Shown in pieces: positions 7,028-13,226 of a stretch of DNA of 33,416 nucleotides; positions within the stretch are counted from its first letter, which is position 1, and the number at the start of each line of letters is the position of its first letter. The notes under the pieces are model-generated. The model made no database searches and was not told the origin of the DNA. It was given only the letters and a program-made list of their open reading frames with translations. The stretch comes from Pseudoflavonifractor sp. (GTDB lineage: Bacteria > Bacteroidota > Bacteroidia > Bacteroidales > Muribaculaceae): positions 601,547 to 634,962 of the forward strand of contig JAMPAQ010000001.1 in assembly GCA_023667145.1 (NCBI GenBank). The letters run 5' to 3'. Both the position numbers and the translations under genes were made by a program.

Positions 7028-8299
7028 ATGGGCTTTTGGCAAAGAGTATCAGGACTGTTCAAACGTGAGGCCGGGAACGGTAGGCATCCTGTCGCGACAT
7101 ACCGCGCAGGGTGTACGCCGCTGTTGGTTGATGGCGAGGCTACAGCCTTGAGCATCGCCACGGTCTACCGCTGTGTGAAGTTACTCAGCGAAAGCGTGGC
7201 AAACCTGCCCTTACGGCTTCAGAGACGCAAGGACGGCATATTTGTCGATTATGAGCGTAGCCCGCTCAACTACCTGTTGAACGTGCAGCCCGATGCAGCT
7301 GTCAACGCCTTTGACTTTTGGCGGCAAGCAGTCCAAAACGTCCTGTTGGAAGGCAACGCCTACATCGTGCCTGTCTACAACATCGTGACGATGGAGATAG
7401 ACCGTCTCGTGCTTTGCGGTCGCGGTACTGTCAATCACGACACGGTTAATGACCGCTATGATGTCTTTGATATCGACAACGGCATCAGTGGCCGATACAC
7501 AGAGGATGAGATTATACACATCAAGGGACTCACAGTCGGGAACAGCAAGAGGGGGCTTAGTGTCCTGGCCTATGCCCGGATTGCCATGAGCATTGCCGCC
7601 ACGGGGGACCGGGAGACCCGGGAGCGCTTTGCCAATGGCGGCAATGTCCGTGGCCTCGTGTCAAACGACACGAGCGTTCGCGGATTTGGCGAATATCAGG
7701 ATAAGGAACTTGAGAGGACAGCCGTAAACATTGACGAGCGTTTCCAGTCAGGCGAGAGGATTGTCAGTCTGCCGGGACAGTTGAGGTTTGACCAACTCTC
7801 GATGAGCTCGACCGATATGCAGTTTCTTGAGAGCCGCAAGTTTACCGTGCGTGAGATCTGCCGCTTTTTCGGCGTGCATCCATCTTTCGTGTTTGACGAC
7901 ACCAGCAACAACTACAAGAGCGCCGAACAGGCCAACGTGGCATTTCTGAGCCTTACCCTCAACCCGCTGTTGAGGGGCATCGAGGTGGAGCTGTACCGCA
8001 AGTTGGTAGCCCCGCAGGTGGCCCATAAATACAAGATACAGTTTGACCGTCGTGGCTTGTACGCCTGTGACCTTGACAGCCGTGCCAGGTATCAGGCCGC
8101 GAGGCTCGCCAACGGTACGGCATCAGTCAACGAGCTGCGCAAGGAGGAAAACATGCCCCCGATTCCCGGCGGTGACAGGATACTTGTATCGGCCAATCTC
8201 CGAGGTATTGACGAGATAGGGATGCAAGGGTCATCCGCAAATACATCAGAGACATCAGGAGATGAGAACGATAAAGGAAATGACGATGATGAGGAATAA
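7028..8299 (+). CDS. Phage portal protein, HK97 family
   Basis: A 423-residue HK97-type portal, the dodecameric ring at the capsid vertex through which DNA passes. Seen: the typical N-terminus MGFWQRVSGLFKRE, then ATALSIATVYRCVKLLSESVA followed by NLPL (the family opening), LLEGNAYIVPVY, the FFGVHPSFVFDD segment and NYKSAEQANVAF near residues 290-315, and the C-terminal VNELRKEENMPPIPGGD, all hallmark regions. The start at 7028 is chosen over an in-frame TTG at 6992 because that TTG lies within the proposed promoter and the longer N-terminus is unlike the family. The 3' end overlaps the protease gene by at least 20 nt. The length is normal. Confidence 0.93.
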   Translation: MGFWQRVSGLFKREAGNGRHPVATYRAGCTPLLVDGEATALSIATVYRCVKLLSESVANLPLRLQRRKDGIFVDYERSPLNYLLNVQPDAAVNAFDFWRQAVQNVLLEGNAYIVPVYNIVTMEIDRLVLCGRGTVNHDTVNDRYDVFDIDNGISGRYTEDEIIHIKGLTVGNSKRGLSVLAYARIAMSIAATGDRETRERFANGGNVRGLVSNDTSVRGFGEYQDKELERTAVNIDERFQSGERIVSLPGQLRFDQLSMSSTDMQFLESRKFTVREICRFFGVHPSFVFDDTSNNYKSAEQANVAFLSLTLNPLLRGIEVELYRKLVAPQVAHKYKIQFDRRGLYACDLDSRARYQAARLANGTASVNELRKEENMPPIPGGDRILVSANLRGIDEIGMQGSSANTSETSGDENDKGNDDDEE

Positions 8300-8978
8300 A
8301 GAGATTGAGTCACGGCGGATCTTGCGCACGGAATGCGCCGAGCTGCACGTTCGCGAGGTGGACGGGGATGATACCCCGAGCCGCACCATTACCGGCTATG
8401 CCATTCTTTTTGGCGTGCCCTCCGCTACCTTATGGAGCGATGAGGAAAGCGAGGCCCGCGAGGTCATTGCCCCGGAGGCCGTCACGAGGGAATTGCTGGA
8501 CAGTTGCGACATCAAGTTTACCATGTTTCACGACCGTCAGCTGATATTGGCCCGCAGCAACGGGGGTAACGGCACACTGTCCTATGCCGTCGATGACAAG
8601 GGCGTGAGGTTTGAGTTTGAGGCTCCCAACACTTCCGATGGCGACAAGGCGTTGGAATTGGTGCGCCGTGGCGACATATCGGGTTGCAGTTTCGCGTTCA
8701 CTACCCGATATTGGGACAGTGACTTTGTCGAGCGTACCTGTGAGACTGTGGATGGCAAGACCATTGTGACCTATACGGTCAGGACAATAACTGGTGTGTA
8801 TGACTTCACATTGGCAGCCGATCCCGCCTATCCCGACACATCGGTGGAGGCGCGTGAGTTTATCACCTTGTTGCGTGAGGCGGGAAATCCGGGTGACTCC
8901 GTGATCACAGTGGATAGAGAGACGATGCGTAAGCAGTTGCGTGAAATGCGCCGCGCTGCCTCGCAGAAATTATATTAA
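8262..8978 (+). CDS. Prohead maturation protease, HK97 family
   Basis: A 238-residue HK97-type prohead protease that removes the scaffold during capsid maturation. Seen: GYAILFGVPSATL near residues 46-58, the catalytic His in FTMFHDRQLILARS near 89, the catalytic Ser in GDISGCSFAFTTRYW near 141, and DFTLAADPAYPDTSVEAR near 190-207, the usual last conserved block. The tail (RKQLREMRRAASQKLY) is basic and may be the residual delta-like scaffold. The start is ambiguous among ATG 8262, 8280, 8286 and 8289. AAAGGAA before 8286/8289 could serve those. The gene overlaps the portal gene and lies 21 nt from the capsid gene. Confidence 0.92.
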   Translation: MRTIKEMTMMRNKEIESRRILRTECAELHVREVDGDDTPSRTITGYAILFGVPSATLWSDEESEAREVIAPEAVTRELLDSCDIKFTMFHDRQLILARSNGGNGTLSYAVDDKGVRFEFEAPNTSDGDKALELVRRGDISGCSFAFTTRYWDSDFVERTCETVDGKTIVTYTVRTITGVYDFTLAADPAYPDTSVEAREFITLLREAGNPGDSVITVDRETMRKQLREMRRAASQKLY

Positions 8979-8999
8979 TCATTAACACCGACTTTCAGT

Positions 9000-10142
9000 A
9001 TGGAAATGAAGAAAAAAGAGAAACTGAATGTGCGTCAGTTGGTAAACAAGTATCAGGCCAACTGCGACCGTATCGGCGAGATGGCCGATGCCTGTGAGAG
9101 GGAGCAGCGCGGACGCACTGAAGTAGAGGAGTCAGAGTTTGTCGCGCTCACGCGTGAGAACCAGTTGTTGCAGATGAAGATGCAGGTGGCTGCTGCCGAG
9201 CATCTGCGCGAGAACCCCAATGCCGCCGCCGACGCGTCGCGTATCATACGCGAGAACATGCAGAACGGCAAGCAGACACAGGTGCTGCTGGTCCGCGACC
9301 TCATGATGGTTGCCGACACAGCCGACAGCGCTGTGGTGCCGCTCAAGGTACAGGACATCCTGACACCACTCACCGAGGGACTGATACTCGACAAGGTCGG
9401 ACTGCCGATGCCTACAGGCTTGGCCGGAGACTATGTGTGGCCTACCTACGAGGCGGTGGAGGCTACCATTGCCGGTGAGGGCGTGGCATTGACCGACACC
9501 AAGATCAAGCTGGGTAAGCTGACCGCAGCGCCGCAGCGTATCGGTATCGCCATCCCCATCACACGGCAGACCATCATTCAGACCGAGGGCTTGATAGAGA
9601 CCATCGCCAAGAACCTCATGCCGTTGGCCGTGGCTATGCTCATCAACAAGATCCTTTTCAGCACCACGAAGGTCACTGGAGCTACCACACTGGTAGGCCC
9701 TTATGTCGGCGTAGCCTCAAAGGACGTATTCAATTTCAGCGCCGAGCCCACTTTCAAGGAGTTTAACACCATGAAAGCAAAAGTGCTGGAGACAGGCGTT
9801 GATGGCGAGCATCTTTGCTGGACTATGACAAAGGCTCAAAAGGCCATCGCCGAGGCCACTCCCAAGGATGCCGGTAGCGGTATCATGGTGTGCGAGAACG
9901 ACCGTATCGCCGGGCTTCCCGTGTTTACCACCCACTACATCGGCGAGGGTAACATCGGTCTGGGCGACTGGCGTTACCAGCCCATGGGGCTTTTTGGTGA
10001 CATATCGTTTGTAATCGACCCCTATAGCCAGGCGCGTAAGGATGCCGTGGATTTCGTGCTCAACGTCAACTATGGCACCACCACGCTGCGCAAGGAGGCA
10101 TTCAAGTTGGGTAAGGTGGCCACCGCGTCCGCAGGGGCGTGA
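9000..10142 (+). CDS. Major capsid protein, HK97 fold
   Basis: A 380-residue HK97-family capsid protein. Seen: an N-terminal charged helical region (about residues 1-85, rich in Glu, Lys and Arg) that fits the delta/scaffold domain removed by the protease, then the mature shell domain with VPLKVQDILTPLTEG, LPMPTGLAGDYVWPTYEAVE, the TAAPQRIGIAIPITRQTI block, and the C-terminal LPVFTTHYIGEGNIGLGDWR and ISFVIDPYSQARKDAVDF typical of the family. The probable cleavage region lies around residues 85-95 (NGKQTQVLLVRD). Size and order after portal and protease are normal. No decoration protein gene follows. Confidence 0.92.
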   Translation: MEMKKKEKLNVRQLVNKYQANCDRIGEMADACEREQRGRTEVEESEFVALTRENQLLQMKMQVAAAEHLRENPNAAADASRIIRENMQNGKQTQVLLVRDLMMVADTADSAVVPLKVQDILTPLTEGLILDKVGLPMPTGLAGDYVWPTYEAVEATIAGEGVALTDTKIKLGKLTAAPQRIGIAIPITRQTIIQTEGLIETIAKNLMPLAVAMLINKILFSTTKVTGATTLVGPYVGVASKDVFNFSAEPTFKEFNTMKAKVLETGVDGEHLCWTMTKAQKAIAEATPKDAGSGIMVCENDRIAGLPVFTTHYIGEGNIGLGDWRYQPMGLFGDISFVIDPYSQARKDAVDFVLNVNYGTTTLRKEAFKLGKVATASAGA

Positions 10143-10157
10143 TAAAAGTTTTCTTCC

Positions 10158-10502
10158 ATGGCTGTAGTGAGTTTGGCCTTATTCAAGAAACACGTCAGGG
10201 CTGATGATTTCAGCGATGACGACGAGTATCTGACACATCTGCTTGACACTGCCGAGGTCGCCGTAATCACGGCTACCAACCGCAGTGGTCAGGAATTGAC
10301 CGACAGTAACGGCGGTGAATTTCCCTCACCGCTGAGACACGCCGTCATGATGTTGGCGGCCCATTGGTACAACCAGCGCGAGAGTGTCAGCGGTGTGCAG
10401 ATGCACGAGGTGCCGGACTCGCTACAGGCATTGGTGAAACCTTATCGGAAATTAGGAAGCGATGCAAGCCGGGAGAATGAGATACAGGCTCAGGACATTT
10501 GA
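10158..10502 (+). CDS. Head-tail connector, gp6-like
   Basis: A 114-residue protein of the phage gp6-like connector type, which forms a ring beneath the portal. Seen: LFKKHVRADDFSDDDEYLTHL near the start and LLDTAEVAVITATNRS, the typical helical opening of this family, then PLRHAVMMLAAHWYNQRESV near residues 56-75, the second hallmark helix, and EVPDSLQALVKPYRKL at the end. The start ATG 10158 follows the capsid gene by 15 nt. The 3' end overlaps the next gene by about 26 nt. The assignment is by family pattern and by position. Confidence 0.85.
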   Translation: MAVVSLALFKKHVRADDFSDDDEYLTHLLDTAEVAVITATNRSGQELTDSNGGEFPSPLRHAVMMLAAHWYNQRESVSGVQMHEVPDSLQALVKPYRKLGSDASRENEIQAQDI

Positions 10503-10785
10503 GCCGGTAGGCGATGCCGACAAATGGGGTGACGAGTCACAGGCAAAGTTTGTCGAGCGCCACATCATCCATGCCGAGCGTGTCCGATTCAGTGGCAACC
10601 GAAGTGAGGAGGTCGGCGAGCATTTTCCCGATTACCGCGTGGAGTTTAATATCCGTGACGCTCACCCGGTCAAGGAACTTTGGCGGATTGAGCAGTTGGG
10701 CGGGTATCTCTACACGGTCACCAACGTAATCCCGAATGTCGAGAGAGGCATGAAAACTTTAGTGTGTGAACGTGTAAACCCATAA
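10477..10785 (+). CDS. Head closure / head-tail adaptor protein
   Basis: A 102-residue protein at the place of the head-closure (stopper) subunit, which plugs the portal channel after packaging. Seen: a short beta-rich protein with MRYRLRTFEPVGDADKWGD at the start, HIIHAERVRFSGNRSEE in the middle and LWRIEQLGGYLYTVTNVIPN near the end. This pattern is shared by SPP1-type head-tail adaptors. ATG 10477 is preferred because GGGAGA lies just before it. ATG 10462 in the same frame would add five residues. It overlaps the connector gene. Confidence 0.8.
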   Translation: MRYRLRTFEPVGDADKWGDESQAKFVERHIIHAERVRFSGNRSEEVGEHFPDYRVEFNIRDAHPVKELWRIEQLGGYLYTVTNVIPNVERGMKTLVCERVNP

Positions 10786-10792
10786 TCGCGGT

Positions 10793-11308
10793 ATGGCTCA
10801 AATGCAGTACGATGATAGCAACCTACAGAAGCTCTTTGCCGAGATGGATGTCAAGCGCCGTGTGCAAGCCCTGAGGGGCGCATTCAGGCGAGAGGCAAAC
10901 AAAGTACGCAAGACCGCGATAAACAATCTGCGCGGGAGCATACGCACCGACCGTGACCTTGAGCGTGGAGTCCGCTCCATGGTGTTCAAGCGCAAGGCCG
11001 GATTCCGTGTCACTGTCGGCACCAAAAAGGCAGGGAAGAGCGGCAGGGATTACGGATTCCATACCAACCGCAGGGGCTTGAGAAAGCCTGTGTTGATATG
11101 GGCCGAGGCAGGTACTGACAGGCGCTACACCAAGACACGATCCAAGATATTCCGTCGGCTCAGGAAAGGCCACTATACGGGGCGCATGAGACGCTACGGA
11201 TTTATGCGGACTACGTTGCAACAAGTGCGCGGGACGGTGACAGAGGACCTGCGCAATGAGATTATCGACAATGTGACACGAATAGCAAGGAAATATGGAT
11301 GTACCTAA
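10793..11308 (+). CDS. HK97 gp10-like neck/tail-junction protein
   Basis: A 171-residue, strongly basic protein in the HK97 gp10 position. Seen: an N-terminal helix (LQKLFAEMDVKRRVQALRGA), then KVRKTAINNLRG, a common motif of gp10-like proteins that recurs in minor tail/neck subunits, GFRVTVGTKKAG in a beta-rich centre, and a long Arg/Lys/Tyr-rich section before the final helix LRNEIIDNVTRIARKYG. The basic middle (RRYTKTRSKIFRRLRKGHY) is longer than usual. The gene starts 8 nt after head closure and overlaps the next gene by 14 nt. Confidence 0.8.
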   Translation: MAQMQYDDSNLQKLFAEMDVKRRVQALRGAFRREANKVRKTAINNLRGSIRTDRDLERGVRSMVFKRKAGFRVTVGTKKAGKSGRDYGFHTNRRGLRKPVLIWAEAGTDRRYTKTRSKIFRRLRKGHYTGRMRRYGFMRTTLQQVRGTVTEDLRNEIIDNVTRIARKYGCT

Positions 11309-11687
11309 GACTTCATTAAGCGCAGGGGCGATAATACGCGCCGTCCTGTTGGAAAATGCCGGGGTGGCTGCACGGACAAACAAGGTTTTCCCGGTAGCGA
11401 CCGACAGTGCGGAATTGCCTTATATCCTGTATCGGCGTACGGCGCTGTCGGCCAACCCACAGAAGCAGGGTCAGCCGGGAGCCGATGAGATACAGGTGGA
11501 GGTAATCTGTTTTGCGGAGCGGTATGGCGAGAGCGTGGAACTGGCCGAGGCGGTACGCGCCGCTCTCGACTATGTCACCGCCGAGCATGACGGCCAAGTC
11601 ATGCGGAGCTGCTACTTGGCCGAAAGTGAGGAGGCGTATCAGGATGATGCCTTTGTGCAGCAGCTCGTATTTAACGTGAGGATATAA
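11295..11687 (+). CDS. Tail completion protein, DUF3168-like
   Basis: A 130-residue protein resembling DUF3168 tail-completion (tail terminator) proteins, which cap the tube end that meets the head. Seen: the N-terminal AGAIIRAVLLENAGVAARTN, VFPVATDSAELPYILYRRTA (the family segment where the chain reads V-P...LPYI-Y), EIQVEVICFAERYGESVELA, and AVRAALDY. The start ATG 11295 lies inside the preceding gene with AAGG 5 nt upstream. The position between gp10-like and tube genes agrees with the HK97 order. Confidence 0.85.
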   Translation: MDVPKTSLSAGAIIRAVLLENAGVAARTNKVFPVATDSAELPYILYRRTALSANPQKQGQPGADEIQVEVICFAERYGESVELAEAVRAALDYVTAEHDGQVMRSCYLAESEEAYQDDAFVQQLVFNVRI

Positions 11688-11707
11688 CAACAATTAAATT
11701 GATAGAT

Positions 11708-12187
11708 ATGGCTACAACAACAGCAACCAAAAGTGGATACTGCAACGGCAGTGACATGCTCCTCTACATCGGGGGCAAGGCGGTGGGACATTGCTCCACC
11801 CACACAGTGACAATCAACAGCGAGACTAAGGACCGGGCCGTAAAGCCTGTCGCCTCGGCTGCTCTCTCGGCGGGCTTGTGGAAGGAAAAGGGCGTGACCG
11901 GCCTGAGCGTGTCGATCTCGGCTGAGGGTCTTGTCTTCTATCAGGAGACCGAGACGGGATACAAGACGTGCCTCTCCATGGTGTCGGCGGGTCAGAGTGT
12001 CGAGGTCAAGTGCATGGAGCGCGGCAACTCGGCCAAGCCCTATCTGACGGGCAAGTTTGTCATAGCGTCGCTTGAGCGTGTAGATCCCGCACAGGATGAT
12101 GCGACATACTCCATCAGTCTTGAGAATGACGGAGTGGTGACCTTTGACGAGAGCGCTATAACCGAAACCACTGCGGCAGGGTCATGA
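11708..12187 (+). CDS. Major tail tube protein
   Basis: A 159-residue tube protein. Seen: a Ser/Thr-rich start (MATTTATKSGYCNGSDMLLY), then GGKAVGHCSTHTVTINSETK, a motif typical of beta-sandwich tube proteins of Bacteroidales phages, GVTGLSVSISAEGLVFYQET and the closing DATYSISLENDGVVTF. The start ATG 11708 is preferred over an in-frame TTG at 11699. The stop overlaps the start of the next gene (ATGA), linking tube and chaperone synthesis. It is the only tube-like protein here, so there is one major tube subunit and no sheath gene, hence a siphovirus tail. Confidence 0.85.
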   Translation: MATTTATKSGYCNGSDMLLYIGGKAVGHCSTHTVTINSETKDRAVKPVASAALSAGLWKEKGVTGLSVSISAEGLVFYQETETGYKTCLSMVSAGQSVEVKCMERGNSAKPYLTGKFVIASLERVDPAQDDATYSISLENDGVVTFDESAITETTAAGS

Positions 12188-12519
12188 GACGTGTAGAGAT
12201 AATGATAGACGGAACAGCATACCCCTGTAGTCCCACTATGGGGGCAATGCTCCGTTTCAAGCAAGAGACGGGTCGTGAGATCACCGAGATGGACTCCAAG
12301 AGTTTCACCGACCTGTGCACCTACCTGTGGTGTTGCGTCAAGTCGGCGTCGCGGCGTGAGGGGCGTGAGTTTGACATGTCGTTGATGGACTTTGCCGACA
12401 GCATCTCCCCTGATGACATGACAGCGTGGGGCGACCTCATCTCACGCGAGCGTCATGCCGATGGGGACGAGGTGGCCGGGGATGAAAAAAAAACTCCACC
12501 GGCATCTACGACCTCTTAG
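12184..12519 (+). CDS. Tail assembly chaperone, short form (gpG-like)
   Basis: A 111-residue protein in the lambda gpG position between tube and tape measure. Seen: DGTAYPCSPTMGAMLRFKQE near the start and FTDLCTYLWCCVKSASRREG, a pattern common in gpG-like chaperones of these phages. The last nine codons lie beyond a run of nine A's and would be replaced in the frameshifted product (next entry). Tail chaperones coat the tape measure and recruit tube subunits. The short form ends at TAG 12517-12519. Confidence 0.8.
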   Translation: MRRVEIMIDGTAYPCSPTMGAMLRFKQETGREITEMDSKSFTDLCTYLWCCVKSASRREGREFDMSLMDFADSISPDDMTAWGDLISRERHADGDEVAGDEKKTPPASTTS

Positions 12520-12821
12520 GCGTGGCGGTGGGGTGCATCGGCATGTCCCTTGACGAGTTCTGCCGCTGTGACTACGATGAGTTCGAGGCTATCTGCCGTG
12601 CATGGCGCGAGATGACCGAGGCACGGCGGCACGACGAGTGGGAGCGCACGCGGCTGTTGGCGACCATCTGCATCCAGCCGCACGTGCGCAAGCGAGTCAC
12701 CCCGCGACAGCTGATGCCCTTGCCATGGGACGGTGAGACCAAACGGAGACCTGTGGAAGCCCCGGAACTGACACCCGCAGAACGGCTCGCCCGCTTCGAG
12801 AGGCTGTCTAAAACCACCTAG
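12184..12821 (+). CDS. Tail assembly chaperone, frameshifted form (gpGT-like)
   Basis: Inferred product of a -1 shift at the A-run 12485-12493. The first 103 residues come from gpG, then the chain continues NSTGIYDLLGVAVGCIGMSL from base 12492 and ends at 12821, about 212 residues in all. The added part reads DEFCRCDYDEFEAICRAWRE, the EF/DEF-rich domain found in gpT-like extensions (LGVAVGCIGMSLDEF is the usual opening). A separate start for this part is only a GTG at 12522, which would remove the opening residues. This supports fusion over an independent gene. In lambda the GT domain binds tube subunits and G binds the tape measure. The stop overlaps an antisense gene by 14 nt. Confidence 0.75.
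12486..12533 (+). promoter_or_regulatory. Programmed -1 ribosomal frameshift signal
   Basis: Seen: slippery heptamer A AAA AAA at 12486-12492 in the gpG frame (GAA AAA AAA), within nine A's. Downstream an 8-bp stem (12494-12501 with 12526-12533, one G-U pair) encloses a 24-nt loop that contains the gpG stop. The gpT frame is open from just upstream of the heptamer. The spacer is short (1 nt, or more if the stem base is open). Confidence 0.75.
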
Positions 12822-13164
12822 AGCCACCTAAGAAATAAGGTGCAAAACCTTTTCCCTTAGAAGTGATGTATGGTTTGAAAGTGAGGAGTACAATCACGTA
12901 AAGATAGTACGAGTCAACTAAGCCGAAAGTATACTGTGGCCATATCGAAGTGTAATATAATTTAATTGGATACGAAACAAACAGACTTATGAAAGCGATT
13001 ATCTCAATCGCAAACAAGATGAGGGTCTTCTTAAGTGTCCATATCCTGCGACTCAAGATACCACGTTGTCCGACTCTCACACAAAAGGCCACGAAAGCAA
13101 GAGGGAAGGCCATCGTTATGGCTAAGAAATTAAACACTTCAGTAAAAAAATCTATGGAATCCAT
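12808..13164 (-). CDS. Small multi-pass membrane protein, antisense to the late operon
   Basis: A 118-residue protein on the reverse strand. I do not recognise the family. Seen: three hydrophobic stretches likely to span the membrane (VFNFLAITMAFPLAFVAFCV, LKKTLILFAIEIIAFISLFV, YYLYVIVLLTF), separated by short basic loops (RVGQRG, SRRIWT). ATG 13164 is chosen because a promoter lies just upstream. A longer form from ATG 13257 would add a fourth hydrophobic segment but would run across the tape-measure start. The region is AT-rich compared with flanking tail genes. Convergent overlap with gpGT of 14 nt. Small membrane proteins in this slot are often superinfection-exclusion or lysogenic-conversion morons; that is inference. 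Confidence 0.65.
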   Translation of the reverse strand: MDSIDFFTEVFNFLAITMAFPLAFVAFCVRVGQRGILSRRIWTLKKTLILFAIEIIAFISLFVSYPIKLYYTSIWPQYTFGLVDSYYLYVIVLLTFKPYITSKGKGFAPYFLGGSRWF

Positions 13165-13180
13165 ATAATGTTGTTTTTCG

Positions 13181-13212
13181 CGAATATATAAAAAAAGGAA
13201 AACAAAAGCAAA
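13181..13212 (-). promoter_or_regulatory. Promoter for the antisense membrane protein
   Basis: On the reverse strand TTTG (13212-13209), 20 nt, then TATATTCG (13188-13181), which matches TAnnTTTG at all but one position. Transcription would start near 13174, about 10 nt before the ATG at 13164. The region lies in the gap before the tape-measure start and favours the shorter protein. Confidence 0.55.
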
Positions 13213-13226
13213 TAAAACGATAAGAA

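Noticed and set aside
12522..12821. Independent gene starting at GTG 12522
   Set aside because: The frame is open upstream to the A-run and the conserved opening LLGVAVGC lies partly before the GTG, so a frameshifted fusion with gpG explains it better.
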